From Acididesulfobacillus acetoxydans (lineage in GTDB: Bacteria > Bacillota > Desulfitobacteriia > Desulfitobacteriales > Desulfitobacteriaceae), in NCBI RefSeq assembly GCF_902729405.1, contig NZ_LR746496.1:310001-374000 (forward strand): 64,000 bases of DNA. Reading direction: 5' to 3'. The number at the start of each line of letters is the position of its first letter. Position 1 is the first letter of the stretch. The notes under the pieces were generated by a model. It was not told the DNA's origin and ran no database searches. It worked only from the letters and a program-made list of their open reading frames with translations. The position numbers and the translations under genes were made by a program. Positions 1 to 9,635 of this stretch are shown here, one piece after another.

Positions 1-122
1 CGCGGCGTAAGGGTGACTGTTCAGCGCTGAACAAAATTCCGGAAACGGCGGGTTCCGCTGCCGCCCCTTGTGGAAGCAAGAAAGAGCCGGGAGGCGGGAC
101 GCGCGGCCCCCTTCCCAGCTCC

Positions 123-194
123 CGTTCCCAAGCCCGTTCCCAAGTTCGTTCCCAAGTTCGTTCCCAAGTTCGTTCCCAAGTTCGTTCCCAAACC
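123..194. repeat. 12-bp tandem repeat, six units
   Basis: Six consecutive 12-bp units of the form CGTTCCCAAGTT; the first and last differ by two bases. The array lies in non-coding DNA and is one of many short tandem arrays found in gaps in this window. Confidence 0.85.
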
Positions 195-230
195 CGGCTT
201 CCGGACTTTTTAATATGGCTTGCGAGAAGT

Positions 231-253
231 CCCCCGTCCTCTATAGGCGGGGG
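231..253 (+). other. GC hairpin resembling an IS200/IS605 end
   Basis: CCCCCG (231-236) pairs with CGGGGG (248-253) around a TCCTCTATAGG loop, and ATGAATCGC follows. Hairpins of this style occur at ends of IS200/IS605-superfamily elements and in TnpB guide-RNA scaffolds. No transposase or nuclease ORF is present, so this would be a remnant. The assignment rests on resemblance only. Confidence 0.3.
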
Positions 254-327
254 ATGAATCGCTATATATACATTCACAAAAAAGCGTATAGTATCTCTAA
301 TCAGTCGTATATAGAGTAGAGGGCTGA

Positions 328-517
328 TTTCTGGTGAGTGCTAAACTCATCTTAGAGCGTGGACTTAGCGCCATGGCCCAAACATAGATTTTCTGTAGGG
401 CGGGAACCGCCCGAAGTTACGCCTGTGGAAATTGCGTAAGACCTAATCCAGCACTCAGAAACCTTGAGCGCTGGACGAGGGCAACGATTGATGGTGCCGG
501 GCTGATGCCCGGTCCTC
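328..517 (+). ncRNA. Candidate structured RNA (IscB/HEARO-like?), orphan
   Basis: The stretch contains nested pairings. TGAGTGCT (335-342) pairs with AGCACTCA (450-457), extended by TTTC (328-331) with GAAA (458-461). Inside are GGCGG-type hairpin 398-412 and TTACGC/GCGTAA (417-439); outside is CCGGGC/GCCCGG (497-512). Such stacking in a gene gap suggests a folded RNA. Size, layout and the nearby IS200/IS605-like hairpin recall the omega-RNA (HEARO) of IscB elements, but no iscB ORF follows: the next gene is antisense. The structure is seen; the family name is a guess from memory. Confidence 0.4.
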
Positions 518-522
518 TCGCT

Positions 523-1353
523 TCAGACTTTCAGAGGGGTCTCACCGGTTATGATCCAACGCTGGTTCATCTTTACCAGGTTTACCCGGACGTGAACACT
601 GTGATCCGTGGGAGCCCCGGTCGCCTGACCGTTTTTCAGACTGCAGTCGCCGGCCGTATAGCGATAGTCGGCCCGCAAGGTGGCCGTGTCGGCGTTGGCG
701 TCTTCGACCGTGACACTGTCAAACGTTACACTCTGGACATCAAGACCCACGCCCTGTGTAATGTACGGTTCCGCTTGCTTAACATGGTTTTCGAGCACAG
801 GACCGGCATACCCCTTGGCCAGTTCCGCTTTAAAGGCCTTGACATTTTGGCACTTCCAGGCATCAAACAAGATCCCGATATCCTGTTTATAATCGGCGAT
901 GATGGCTTGCGTTCCGGCTGACGGGGATCCCTGACCGGGTCCCTGACCGGGTCCCTGACCGGTTGTGTCCGAAGACCCGGACAGCGTCGGCCCGGAACTG
1001 GGAGAGGGCACCGCGTCTGACCCGGAGGAAGGTGACACCGCACCGGGGTCGGAAGCGGAACCCGTGCCGGACGTACCCGCCCCATTGACCGCCGTGCCGC
1101 TGTTTCCCGGAGCGTTCAGAGATAGCTGCGGGCGCTCCGAGCCTGACGCTTGTGCCGTATCCGCCGGAGGAGTTTGGCCGCTGCCCGGCTGGCTCGTTGC
1201 GGTCAGGCTGCCCGTTCCGAAACGGAGCTTGGAGAACAGCCGGGCCGGGGAGGCGGAACTCGAAACGAGCAGGAAGCTCCCAATCCCGATGAGAATTCCC
1301 AAACCTAACGACGTGAGACTTACGACAAGGTGTTTCTTAACCATAAAGACCAT
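523..1353 (-). CDS. Membrane-anchored secreted protein with low-complexity linker
   Basis: This 276-aa protein is of unknown function. Residues about 8-32 form a hydrophobic N-terminal segment (signal anchor). Residues about 40-150 are a Ser/Gly/Pro/Thr-rich linker that includes GQGPGQGPGQG. The C-terminal ~125 residues form a compact domain starting IIADYKQDIGILFDAW and ending in RWIITGETPLKV; its alternating strands are reminiscent of an NTF2/ARC6-IMS-type fold, which is inference only. Two starts compete: ATG 1353 directly behind AAAGGGG and ATG 1344 further from it. The next gene upstream on the same strand (2173-2967) has the same three-part plan. The linker probably carries the domain across the cell wall. 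Confidence 0.75.
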   Translation of the reverse strand: MVFMVKKHLVVSLTSLGLGILIGIGSFLLVSSSASPARLFSKLRFGTGSLTATSQPGSGQTPPADTAQASGSERPQLSLNAPGNSGTAVNGAGTSGTGSASDPGAVSPSSGSDAVPSPSSGPTLSGSSDTTGQGPGQGPGQGSPSAGTQAIIADYKQDIGILFDAWKCQNVKAFKAELAKGYAGPVLENHVKQAEPYITQGVGLDVQSVTFDSVTVEDANADTATLRADYRYTAGDCSLKNGQATGAPTDHSVHVRVNLVKMNQRWIITGETPLKV

Positions 1354-1443
1354 AATCCCCTTTACCAGGTTTTTTTACTCATAGAATAACCGGATAAAGG
1401 GAATCCTAGACATTCGGACTGAGGTGCAAGGCAAGAAAAAGCG

Positions 1444-1472
1444 AAAAAGCCCGTCATAATGACAGGCTTTTT
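1444..1472. terminator. Bidirectional terminator-like hairpin
   Basis: AAAAAGCC...GTCA pairs with TGAC...GGCTTTTT around a 3-nt loop with A/T runs on both sides. It lies between the two anchored-protein genes and would stop transcription coming from the 2173-2967 gene. Confidence 0.7.
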
Positions 1473-2172
1473 GCGACCCCGCTCCGAGAGCTGAGCGGGA
1501 TACGGGGAATCGCGGCGGTCTTTTGTTTCCTTGCCGGGGAAACCGGCTGCCGTTTCGGAGAGTGAACGGGTTTTAGGGGAATGTTCGATGGAGACGGGAA
1601 GCGGGTGGCGCATAACCGGCGCTTGCCTGACACGGCCTTGGATGGTATAGGTGCGGTACTTTGTCCGCCCTGCGTTTCTCAGTCGCCCTATTTGATTTTG
1701 TCAGCGCTCTATTTAGTTTTTTCCTTCAGCCTTATTCAGTTTTCCTGCGCTCGCTGCGGTCTCTGCCCCGTTTGCAGCAGTCTCCCCCGCCTGACGCGGT
1801 TTCCGGGCCCGCTCGCCGCGCTTTCGTCCCGCTTGAGGCGGTTCTTTGTCTTGGCAATGCTTTTAACAACGTTCTCTTTCTTCCTATCTTTCGCTGCGCT
1901 CCTGCATTGCTTTCTTTCTCGAAGCTCACCCGTCACGCCGTGTCTGCGCTTCCCGGTTATACCCGCTCGATATATCCTTAGGCCAAGCCCCCTTTGTGCG
2001 CACTTTAAGCATTTCTAAGCGGCCGCTTTTCCGCTGCCGGCTTAGGGAGGTTCCCCTCTGCAATGCCGCACTATCCAGGTGCGGACCCTAACAACGATAG
2101 ATCTCGCAACTTTCGGTTCCCCCCGGCAGCGTCGTCGCACTTCAGGCATCAGCCTGCCCTCCTTCCCACCGC
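1473..2172. other. Long gap without a recognisable gene
   Basis: About 700 bp with no ORF that has both a ribosome-binding site and a protein-like composition. Open frames at 1581-2018 are rich in Ser, Leu, Phe and Arg and look like chance. The stretch around 1740-1860 is pyrimidine-rich with repeated GC-rich words. No RNA gene is recognised. Confidence 0.5.
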
Positions 2173-2967
2173 CTAACGTTTAGTGGCAAAAGGAGTCGCC
2201 CCGTAAACCTTAGCGTTCGTATTGTTGCGGAACAGGTGCTCGTCCATGTCATGGATCTCCTGATGGAACTCTTCAATCCGGACTTTGTCCTGGGAATTAA
2301 AAGCGTCAATCCCCCGGTTGAACATCTCATCCATGTAGTTGCAGAATACCGCTGCCTTGGCCGCCCCAGGCTCCTTCTTGAGCTGGCTGTCCCAGACCGT
2401 TTTGAAAAAGATAATATACTTTTTGATGTCTTGCGCGTTCATCTGGGGACCGGCCGTCGGTCCGTAAAGGTAACCGTCAACATACTGATGAATATCCCAG
2501 CAGGCACTGAACGCTTTGGTTTCCGCCGTCTGGCTCAGTCCGCCGTTATTGGGGTCGAAGAAACCCGCAATAGAAGGCGCGAGGTCAATGAGCTTCAGAT
2601 CCGGCGCCACGTACTTCCTGGGGCCGGAGGCGTCTCCCTGGGGCTGAGTGTTAGGGTCGGCAGACGGCGCGGTAGCGGTCGGCGATGACTGGCCGGGTGT
2701 GCCTTGCTGGGACGTACCTGAGTTGGAATTTCCAGGCGCTTGCACATTCGGGGCCGACTGGGTCCCTTGCCCGGCTGCGGCCCCTGCCGCCGAGCCCCCT
2801 CCATTGATAGGGGGGTTTTGGATGAGAACTTGGTCCCCGGCCGCTTTGGGAGATTGCGACCTTAATACTTTCCAGGCGCTGGGACCGTAAACTCCGGCGG
2901 CAATGACGGCTCCGGCCAAAACCAACGTTCCGACCAAGGTTACAACCTTTCTTTGATCAAAGTCCAT
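2173..2967 (-). CDS. Membrane-anchored secreted protein, second of a pair
   Basis: A 264-aa protein of unknown function. Residues about 9-27 are a single hydrophobic anchor (VVTLVGTLVLAGAVIAAGVYG region). Residues about 50-120 are a Gly/Ser/Thr/Pro/Gln-rich linker. The C-terminal ~140 residues form an alpha-helical-looking domain with several aromatic and acidic residues (FFKTVWDSQLKKE, EIHDMDEHLF). The start is fixed by GGAGG about ten bases upstream of ATG 2967. The plan (anchor, linker, globular domain) matches the 523-1353 gene, but the end domains are not visibly alike. No enzyme motif is seen. Confidence 0.75.
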   Translation of the reverse strand: MDFDQRKVVTLVGTLVLAGAVIAAGVYGPSAWKVLRSQSPKAAGDQVLIQNPPINGGGSAAGAAAGQGTQSAPNVQAPGNSNSGTSQQGTPGQSSPTATAPSADPNTQPQGDASGPRKYVAPDLKLIDLAPSIAGFFDPNNGGLSQTAETKAFSACWDIHQYVDGYLYGPTAGPQMNAQDIKKYIIFFKTVWDSQLKKEPGAAKAAVFCNYMDEMFNRGIDAFNSQDKVRIEEFHQEIHDMDEHLFRNNTNAKVYGATPFATKR

Positions 2968-3150
2968 GGCTCTTTCCCTCCTTACTTGGATTTTCCTTGA
3001 TAGTTTACCATTTACTGGGGGAGAAGAGTGTCGCTTTATCTGATTTGTCCAAACTATTTTCCGTCATTCCCGGCCGGTGATCGCCGCAGGCCCGGATTTT
3101 CTGCTTATTTTCCCGACAAACGGCCCGCTTACCCGAAAAATTGAAAAGCG

Positions 3151-3180
3151 AAAACCCGGATCCCCAAGCATCCGGGTTTT
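3151..3180. terminator. Terminator downstream of galU
   Basis: Perfect 11-bp stem AAAACCCGGAT / ATCCGGGTTTT with an 8-nt loop, about 145 bp past the galU stop. The rest of the gap 2968-3325 holds nothing else recognised. Confidence 0.75.
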
Positions 3181-3325
3181 CGGCAGAAAAATTTGTCTTA
3201 GCCGGGCATACCGAAACTAGCCTGCGGCACGCGCGCCTCAGGCACCGGTTTATGTCTCTTCTCGGATATCGGGAGGTCTGCCTGCGACGTTCACACAAGC
3301 TGCTGAATAAGGCTCAGCCTCTTGG

Positions 3326-4213
3326 TCAGTCCGCCGTTCCCTCCCGGCTTACAAGCTTTGTCAAGTAACGCATCAAATCGTCGTGAAGATCATCCCGGCG
3401 CAGGGCATATTCAATCGTGGCCTCGACAAAACCCAGTTTGTCTCCCACATCATAACGCCGGCCTTCGAAGTCATAAGCCATAATTTCCTGGTAACGGCTG
3501 AGTTCCCTGAGGCCGTCCGTCAACTGGATTTCCCCGCCCTTGCCGGGGGTCAGGTTTTCCAAGATGTCGAAAATATCCGGATTGAGGATGTAACGCCCCA
3601 TGATGGCCAGGCGGTCCGGAGGCGCGTCCTCCGGCAGAGGCTTTTCCACCAAATCGCGCGCCCGGTAAAGCCGCTCGGAAAAAAGTTCTCCGTCGACAAT
3701 CCCGTACTTGGGCGTATCCTCCAAAGGCACCTGCTGGACCCCTACCAGACTGGCCCCGTGCCGTTCATAAATATTCATCATCTGACGCAGACAGGGAACT
3801 TCCGAATAAATAACGTCGTCGCCCAACAGGACGGCGAAAGGCTCGCTGCCAATAAACTTACGGGCGCTGTATATGGCGTGGCCGAGCCCAAGGGCTTCTT
3901 TTTGCCTCACATAATAAATGTCCACCATGCGGGCAATTCCCTGTACCATATCCAAAAGCTCTTCTTTGTCTCCTTTTTCCAGGAACATCTCCAACTCTAC
4001 GGAACGGTCAAAATGATCCTCGATCGCCCGTTTATTCCGTCCGGTCACGATGATGATATCCTCAATGCCCGAACGGATGGCTTCCTCCACAATGTACTGA
4101 ATAGTGGGTGTGTCCACAATGGGCAGCATCTCCTTGGGCTGGGCTTTGGTCGCGGGCAGGAACCTTGTCCCTAAACCGGCGGCCGGAATGACGGCTTTAC
4201 GGATTTTTCTCAT
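3326..4213 (-). CDS. galU: UTP-glucose-1-phosphate uridylyltransferase
   Basis: A 295-aa cytoplasmic enzyme that makes UDP-glucose from UTP and glucose-1-phosphate for glycolipids, teichoic acids and exopolysaccharide. The N-terminus has the nucleotidyltransferase signature [20 protein letters not shown] (residues about 11-30), followed by [10 protein letters not shown], the metal/substrate region LGDDVIY near residue 130, and VEKP near 190. Length is normal for bacterial GalU. The start is supported by AAGGAGAG nine bases before ATG 4213. It appears to be a single-gene unit ending at the 3151-3180 hairpin. Confidence 0.95.
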   Translation of the reverse strand: MRKIRKAVIPAAGLGTRFLPATKAQPKEMLPIVDTPTIQYIVEEAIRSGIEDIIIVTGRNKRAIEDHFDRSVELEMFLEKGDKEELLDMVQGIARMVDIYYVRQKEALGLGHAIYSARKFIGSEPFAVLLGDDVIYSEVPCLRQMMNIYERHGASLVGVQQVPLEDTPKYGIVDGELFSERLYRARDLVEKPLPEDAPPDRLAIMGRYILNPDIFDILENLTPGKGGEIQLTDGLRELSRYQEIMAYDFEGRRYDVGDKLGFVEATIEYALRRDDLHDDLMRYLTKLVSREGTAD

Positions 4214-4384
4214 ATTCTCTCTCCTTGGTCTTTCTTGGGTTTCTCCTATGTTTTATTACCATTCTATTATCTCACCGGATAAAATAGATTATTTCCTCCT
4301 GCCGTTCCTATCGTTACCACCTTTCCCTCAATATACCTGAATCGGGTTTGCATGGGCTTTTCCCGACGCATCCATACTAGGTAC

Positions 4385-4795
4385 ATGAATAAGATGACAC
4401 GCTTCTTTATCTACGGATTGACGGGCCTGGCCCTCGAAGTCGTCTACACCGGCTTAGCCTCTCTGCTGAGGGGGGACTGGAGTATGCAAGGGTTCACCTT
4501 TTTGGTGATGTTTCCCGTCTACGGTGCGGCCGTTTTATTGGAACCGGTGCACGAACGCATCCGGCCCTATCCCTGGTGGCTGCGGGGAGCAATTTACCTG
4601 ATCTTGATCTGGGGAATTGAATACCTGAGCGGGGCGGTTTTCACCGTCCTCTTAGGGTACAGTCCCTGGTATTATACGGACTCCCTCAACATTAACGGCT
4701 TTATCACCCTGCGCATGGCTCCCGACTGGTTTCTGGCGGGCCTGGGCTTCGAGCGGCTGCATGACATCCTTGACCGCGTCCGGCTTAAAGTTTGA
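4385..4795 (+). CDS. Small integral membrane protein, putative ABC-permease (CmpB-like) family
   Basis: The protein has 136 aa from ATG 4385 (147 aa from ATG 4352). It shows about four hydrophobic segments, with a central [12 protein letters not shown] and a C-terminal [16 protein letters not shown] stretch. The aromatic-Tyr-(Ser/Thr)...N-x-x-G pattern resembles the small putative ABC-transporter permease family PF06541; this is a recollection of the family, not a search. The ribosome-binding site is weak, so the start is uncertain. Its last 11 bases overlap the 3' end of the convergent chemoreceptor gene. Substrate unknown. Confidence 0.6.
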   Translation: MNKMTRFFIYGLTGLALEVVYTGLASLLRGDWSMQGFTFLVMFPVYGAAVLLEPVHERIRPYPWWLRGAIYLILIWGIEYLSGAVFTVLLGYSPWYYTDSLNINGFITLRMAPDWFLAGLGFERLHDILDRVRLKV

Positions 4796-6515
4796 ACTGT
4801 CCCACCAGGACCTGCAAGTTGTTGGCCAATTGATCCACGGACTCGGATGAGGCAAAGAGTTCCTCCAACGAGGCATTTTGCTCCTCTGCGGCCGCCGCGG
4901 TGGTCTGAGTTCCGGCCGAGGCGGCTTCCGCTTCTTTGACCACGGTGCGCATCCCGGCCAGCATGGCTTCTCCCTCATTTTGCACCTCCCGGACCGAGGT
5001 TTCAATCCCCTGGGCCAAATTGGCGCTCTCCTCGACCGCCTGCAAAATGGTCCCAAAGCCGGCCGCGATTTCCCTGAGGTCGGCGCTTCCCCGGTTCACG
5101 CTGGCCACGCCGGCGCTCATGCCCTGGTGGGCACTGCGGGAAGCCTGCTGCATCTCCCGCACCCTCTTGGAAATGTCGACTAAGCTGAGCTGGACCTGTT
5201 CGGCCAATTTGCGGACCTCCTCGGCCACCACCGCAAACCCCCGGCCGTGCTCCCCGGCGCGCGCCGCCTCGATGGCTGCGTTCAGAGCCAAAAGATTTGT
5301 CTGTTGGGCAATATCGTCGATGATCTGTACCGTCGCGGCGATCTCCTCCGACTTTTGGTCCACGTCCCCGATGATCCCACTCAGGTTATGAACCTGGCTT
5401 TCGATCTCTTGCATTTGGGCCACCACTTGCCCCAGGGACTCCGAACCCCGGCGGGCGAGCTGGGCCGAACGGCGGGAAGCAAGGCTTACCTTCTCTGCCT
5501 GTTGTTCTGTACGACTCATTTCATCCATCACATGATCCATACGTTCCATGCTGGCTTCCATCTCGGTGACCTGGGACTCGGCCTCGCCGGCAATTTCCGT
5601 GGCCGACTGAGCCACGAGCTCAGCCGCTTTGGCGGACTGTTCCGCCCCCTGGCGCATTTCCTCCGCCGTGCTCACCAGCCGGCCCGCGGCCTCTACCACT
5701 TGGGTGATGGTCCGGCGCAGGGAAGAAACCATGTCACCGAAAGCCTGCTGCAACTCGACACTCTCCCTGTTCCAAGCTTTCCAGGGAGCTTTTTTCTTGC
5801 GCTCGATATGTCCGGCGGCAATCTCTTGGGCGTTGGCAACCAAGTGATGCATCATGTCGGTCAGACGACGGCTGAAAACAAAGCCGAGGAGGAGGCTGAC
5901 CAGGACATCCGCCAGGACGAGAATTAAGGATAACCGGGAGACCACGGCAAACGTCTGCTGGGTCTTAACGCCACTGTCCCGGTTAACCGCGGCCAGCTTG
6001 TCGTTGACCATCTTTTCCAGGATACCGTCCGCCTTCTCATATTTTGTCATCGCGTCGCCCATCAGATTCTTCTTCGCCGCCGCCACCTGCCCGGCCAAGG
6101 CATTCTCCCCCGAAAACTGGGAAGACTCCAGATAATTATTCCAAGCTTTGTTAAACTCCTCCCAGGCTGCGTTTTCCTGCGGAGTGCGCGGATGTTTCTG
6201 GTAGATACTCATGTCCTTGATGACAGCGTTCTCTTCGCTTTGAACCGCGTTTTGATAGTTTTGCCGTTCTGATGCCGTGCCGGATTCCACCAGTAAAATG
6301 ACGTCCGCGCGATAAACCAAAGCGTGATAACGCATGTCTGAGAGAAGATTCATCGGGACCACGTCATGCTGATAAACCATAAGGGAGTTCGCATACATTT
6401 TGTACATGCCGTAGACACCGACGCCCCCTACCACCCCCGCGGCCAAGGCTATGGCCAGAAGCAACGCCTTGAGCTGAATTCCCAAACTCCATCTTTGCGC
6501 CTGCAAACCCGTCAC
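4785..6515 (-). CDS. Methyl-accepting chemotaxis protein
   Basis: A 576-aa transmembrane chemoreceptor that signals through CheA/CheW. TM1 covers about residues 12-36. An extracytoplasmic four-helix-bundle type sensor follows (about 40-185), then TM2 (about 190-212), a HAMP-like stretch and the long cytoplasmic coiled coil. The conserved hairpin tip is visible as [19 protein letters not shown] followed by [17 protein letters not shown]. The start is a GTG at 6515 preceded by GGAAGGAAAG. No other che gene lies in the window, so the ligand cannot be inferred. Confidence 0.93.
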   Translation of the reverse strand: MTGLQAQRWSLGIQLKALLLAIALAAGVVGGVGVYGMYKMYANSLMVYQHDVVPMNLLSDMRYHALVYRADVILLVESGTASERQNYQNAVQSEENAVIKDMSIYQKHPRTPQENAAWEEFNKAWNNYLESSQFSGENALAGQVAAAKKNLMGDAMTKYEKADGILEKMVNDKLAAVNRDSGVKTQQTFAVVSRLSLILVLADVLVSLLLGFVFSRRLTDMMHHLVANAQEIAAGHIERKKKAPWKAWNRESVELQQAFGDMVSSLRRTITQVVEAAGRLVSTAEEMRQGAEQSAKAAELVAQSATEIAGEAESQVTEMEASMERMDHVMDEMSRTEQQAEKVSLASRRSAQLARRGSESLGQVVAQMQEIESQVHNLSGIIGDVDQKSEEIAATVQIIDDIAQQTNLLALNAAIEAARAGEHGRGFAVVAEEVRKLAEQVQLSLVDISKRVREMQQASRSAHQGMSAGVASVNRGSADLREIAAGFGTILQAVEESANLAQGIETSVREVQNEGEAMLAGMRTVVKEAEAASAGTQTTAAAAEEQNASLEELFASSESVDQLANNLQVLVGQFKL

Positions 6516-6827
6516 CCTTTCCTTCCAAGAGGGTACGGACCGTGAAACGGCTGGACCCTCGACTGAGGACTTATTCTACGCCCCTGCGACAGTTTCCTTT
6601 AAGTGCAAAAAATTATTTTTCCTAAAACGAAAAAAATCGCTCTATTCCGCCAAATTTGCTTATCCCACTCTTCACTCCGCCGACTGCGCTTGGCTTATCC
6701 GATCCCTCACTGCGCAAGTGAAGCACCCCCAATGATCATCCGACCATAGGGGGTGTGTATTTTTCCGGGACATGTAAGCTTCCCGCGCTCCACACAGGAC
6801 TTTGGCACCATTCGGGAACAAGAGTTA
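6516..6827. other. Gap with one weak hairpin
   Basis: There is no gene. CACCCCC (6724-6730) pairs with GGGGGTG (6749-6755) across an 18-nt loop and is followed on the plus strand by TATTTTT. It lies just past the clpP stop and could end clpP transcription, though the T-run is on the other strand. Confidence 0.4.
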
Positions 6828-7448
6828 CTACTCAGCTTTTTTCCCGTCCTTCACCGGGATCTTCTCGATGACTTCGTCCACCAGACCATATTCTTTGGCC
6901 TCTCCGGCCGTCATGTAATGATCCCGGTCCGTATCGGCCGTGATTTTCTCGATAGACTGGCCGGTCCGTTCCGCCAAAATCTTATTCATCTTTTCGCGCG
7001 TGCGCAGTAATTGCCGGGTATGAATTTCGATTTCCGTCGCCTGTCCGGAAAGCCCGTGCCCGCCGATGAGCGGTTGGTGGATAAGGATTTCGGAATTGGG
7101 CAAAGCGCTCCGTTTCCCTTTGGCCCCGGCCGCCAAGAGAAAAGCACCCATACTGGCCGCCAGGCCTACGCAGATAGTGTGCACATCCGGGCGAATGTAC
7201 TGCATCGTGTCGTAAACGGCCATGCCGGCTGTGATCGATCCCCCGGGGCTGTTGATATATAGGAAGATTTCTTTCTCTGGATCTTCAGCCTCTAAGAAAA
7301 GCATCTGAGCAACGATCAGATTGGCCACATCGTCATCGATCGGCCCGCCCAAAAATATGATCCGGTCTTTCAAGAGGCGGGAATAGATATCATAAGCCCG
7401 CTCTCCCCGATTTGTCTGTTCCACGACCATTGGCACGAGATAACCCAT
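6828..7448 (-). CDS. clpP: ATP-dependent Clp protease proteolytic subunit
   Basis: Serine peptidase that forms the ClpP tetradecamer and degrades proteins delivered by ClpX/ClpC/ClpA. The catalytic triad is visible: Ser in GLAASMGAF, His in LIHQPL, Asp in [25 protein letters not shown] near the N-terminus is typical. I prefer ATG 7448 (206 aa, [11 protein letters not shown]) because AAGGGGG sits about 10 bases upstream of it but only one base from the alternative ATG 7457. The chaperone gene clpX and tig, often neighbours, are absent here. Confidence 0.95.
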   Translation of the reverse strand: MGYLVPMVVEQTNRGERAYDIYSRLLKDRIIFLGGPIDDDVANLIVAQMLFLEAEDPEKEIFLYINSPGGSITAGMAVYDTMQYIRPDVHTICVGLAASMGAFLLAAGAKGKRSALPNSEILIHQPLIGGHGLSGQATEIEIHTRQLLRTREKMNKILAERTGQSIEKITADTDRDHYMTAGEAKEYGLVDEVIEKIPVKDGKKAE

Positions 7449-7694
7449 TTTGCCCATACCCCCTTTAATATGTTCCGACCTGCAAGGCGGACAGACTCCC
7501 CCGGCCCGGGCATGGCTTCGCTTTGCCCTAGGGGCCGCATCATTTTGAGGTCCGCCTTCTATTCTTCCCTCTGCGCTCTATTTTAGTACAAAGGTCAATA
7601 AAGGTCAAATGCTTTCGGGATTTTGAAGCGAGCTTATTGAGTGGGGTTTTTGAGCGGGCTTTTTGCCGAATCTCCCCCCGGCTGAGGCCAGGCT

Positions 7695-7733
7695 AAAGCC
7701 CGGCTAAAGCCGGGGGTATGCGGCCGGGCTTTT
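7695..7733. terminator. Hairpin downstream of the DUF1015 gene
   Basis: AAAGCCCGGC (7695-7704) pairs with GCCGGGCTTT (7723-7732), immediately past the stop of the 7737-9002 gene. A smaller nested alternative CCCGGC-taaa-GCCGGG (7699-7714) is also possible. Confidence 0.5.
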
Positions 7734-7736
7734 GGG

Positions 7737-9002
7737 TCAGATTTCGTGGATGAACAAGCCGCTCCTGAGCTTAGGCTCAAACCAAGTGGACTTGGGTGGC
7801 ATCAGTTGGCCGGCATCCGCCACGTCGAACAACTCTTGCAACGAAGTGGGGTAGAGAGAGAAGGCGAGTTTCATATCGGTCCGGGTTCTTCTTTCGAGCT
7901 CCGGAAGCCCACGAATCCCACCGACAAAATCGATCCTGCGGTCGGTTCTAACATCAGTAATCTTGAGCAGCGGAGCGAGCACATGACTTTGCAGGAGGGA
8001 GACAGCCAGTCCCTCCACCGGGTCCGAAAAGCGAATCCCCTCCCCGGCCCTGAGTTCGTACCACACGCCTCCGAGGTACAGGCCGAAAGTCGCCTTTTCC
8101 CGCGGCTGACAGGCTGCGCTCCCGAGCTCCTTAACTTCAAAGGCACCGGTCAGCGCCCGAAGGAACTCTTCCTCACTGTAGCCGCCCAGATCCCTGACGA
8201 CCCGGTTGTAAGGCAGGATTCTCAGTTGGTCGTGAGGGAAGAGCACGCTGAGGAAGAAGTTGAACTCCTCGTCCCCGGAGTAAGCGGGGTTTTCTTTTCT
8301 CCTCTTCAGGGCCAATTTCACGGCCGCCGCCGCCCGATGGTGCCCGTCGGCAATATAGACGCTTGGCACCTGTTCAAAGCCTGCCCGGATCTCGTCTTGC
8401 TCACTTTGCCGCTTGACTTTCCAGACCGTATGCCGGACTCCGTCCCCCGCCACGAAATCGTAGAGGGGAGGCTCCCCTTTACTCCTGTCGACTGCCCGAT
8501 TGATCGCTTCCCGGGAACGGTAGGCTAAGAATATGGGCCCGGTTTGCGCCCGGCAGGCCTCCACATGGTTGATGCGGTCGGCTTCTTTGTCGGCCCTCGT
8601 GTTCTCATGTTTCTTGATCACATTGCCGAGATAATCGTCCACCGCCGCGCAAGCCACGATGCCGGTTTGGGTGTGTCCGGCCCCGGTCAGCTCATAGATA
8701 TAGTAGGAATCCCCGCTTTCCCGAATGAGGACACCGTCCCGTATCATTTCCCGCAGGGTCTCGCCGGCCCGTTCATAGACCCGGGAATCATCGGGAGCGA
8801 CGTCCTCACTGAATTGTGTCTCCGCCCGGTCGATTTTGAGAAATGACAGGGGTTCTTTGCGCACTTCGGCCAGTGCCTCTTGCCGGTTAAAGACGTCATA
8901 AGGAAGGGCCGCCACGCGGGCAGCCGCGTCGGCACGCGGCCTCACAGCCCTGAAAGGTCTCACGATAGCCAAGATTCTGCGCCCGGTTTCCGCCCCGCAC
9001 AC
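7737..9002 (-). CDS. DUF1015 family protein (SerA/SerC neighbour)
   Basis: A 421-aa cytoplasmic protein of the DUF1015 family, which in clostridia often lies beside serC and serA, as here. Visible family marks are RPFRAVRP near the N-terminus, LPYDVFN, and the strongly conserved DGHHRAAAA in the middle of the protein. The start is read as GTG 9002 (MCGAETGRRILAIVRPF); family members usually begin close to the VRPFRA motif, so a start a dozen residues later (TTG within RILAIV) is possible. The biochemical role is not established; the neighbourhood suggests a link to serine metabolism. Confidence 0.85.
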   Translation of the reverse strand: MCGAETGRRILAIVRPFRAVRPRADAAARVAALPYDVFNRQEALAEVRKEPLSFLKIDRAETQFSEDVAPDDSRVYERAGETLREMIRDGVLIRESGDSYYIYELTGAGHTQTGIVACAAVDDYLGNVIKKHENTRADKEADRINHVEACRAQTGPIFLAYRSREAINRAVDRSKGEPPLYDFVAGDGVRHTVWKVKRQSEQDEIRAGFEQVPSVYIADGHHRAAAAVKLALKRRKENPAYSGDEEFNFFLSVLFPHDQLRILPYNRVVRDLGGYSEEEFLRALTGAFEVKELGSAACQPREKATFGLYLGGVWYELRAGEGIRFSDPVEGLAVSLLQSHVLAPLLKITDVRTDRRIDFVGGIRGLPELERRTRTDMKLAFSLYPTSLQELFDVADAGQLMPPKSTWFEPKLRSGLFIHEI

Positions 9003-9008
9003 TCCCGT

Positions 9009-9207
9009 AAATTTCCGGTCTTTAGGATTTACCGCTCAAATGAGGCCGACGGGCCCCGGCACGGTCGAGATGGATGTTCTCCCAAATTCCGGGATTTGCC
9101 GCTCAAATGATGCCGTTCAGCTCTTGGCCTTGTGGTTTCCGCCGAAGTGTCAAACCTGGATTTGACGCTCCAATGGTACTCTTGAGCCGGGGGCTGACCG
9201 GAAATTT
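9009..9207. repeat. Degenerate ~66-bp-period repeat and inverted repeat
   Basis: Three similar 19-bp words, consensus GGATTTGCCGCTCAAATGA, start at 9025, 9092 and 9158, about 66 bp apart. The block is bounded by an exact 12-bp inverted pair: AAATTTCCGGTC (9009-9020) and GACCGGAAATTT (9196-9207). No coding potential. Confidence 0.6.
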
Positions 9208-9318
9208 GAGAGCCAGCGGTCTTACGGTGTTCCCGCCGGGGAAACCGGACTTTTCACCTCCTCCTGAAAGATTTCGCCCCCGGTTCAAGGGGCACGCGGC
9301 CGTCCTTAGTACGGGTTC

Positions 9319-9570
9319 AGTGAGCTCGTTTAAGCAGAAGCTGAACCTCGCGATAGTGTGCTAGGGACACTATCGCCGAACCGCAAGCTTTCAAAGAATA
9401 CTTGTACGCTGGGGATGACTTCGGCGACAAAAGTGTCCAGTGGACACTTTTGCCGAAAGCGCTTAGCCTTTAGCGGACGCCGGCGCGCCGAAGGGTGAGG
9501 TCTACCCCCACCGAAGCAGAGTATAGGGAACCACTCCCACTTGTAGAAGCGGGCGTCTCACGATTGGAGC
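9319..9570 (+). mobile_element. Dispersed structured element, copy A
   Basis: About 252 bp, shared with copies at 33690-33948 and 38202-38425. It runs from AGTGAGCTCG to a terminal hairpin near ACTCCCACTTGTAGAAG. Conserved blocks include CCGAACCGCAAGCTTTCAAA and GTCTACCCCCACCGAAGC. An internal hairpin arm pair AAAAGTGTCC / GGACACTTTT differs from copy B by paired changes. There is no ORF. The end hairpin style suggests a non-autonomous IS200/IS605-type element; this is inference. Confidence 0.8.
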
Positions 9571-9635
9571 AAGCACTGTAGGTTCGTCCGGGTGATCCGG
9601 CGGACACTCGGCGGTTCTCACCGTTAATCCCCGGC

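Noticed and set aside
1581-2018. 145-aa frame in the long gap
   Set aside because: Composition is Ser/Leu/Phe/Arg-rich with no site and no motif; likely chance in pyrimidine-rich DNA.
3383-4174. 263-aa frame opposite galU
   Set aside because: Exact antisense shadow of a certain gene. The same applies to long frames opposite hcp, the NicO-like gene and tpiA.
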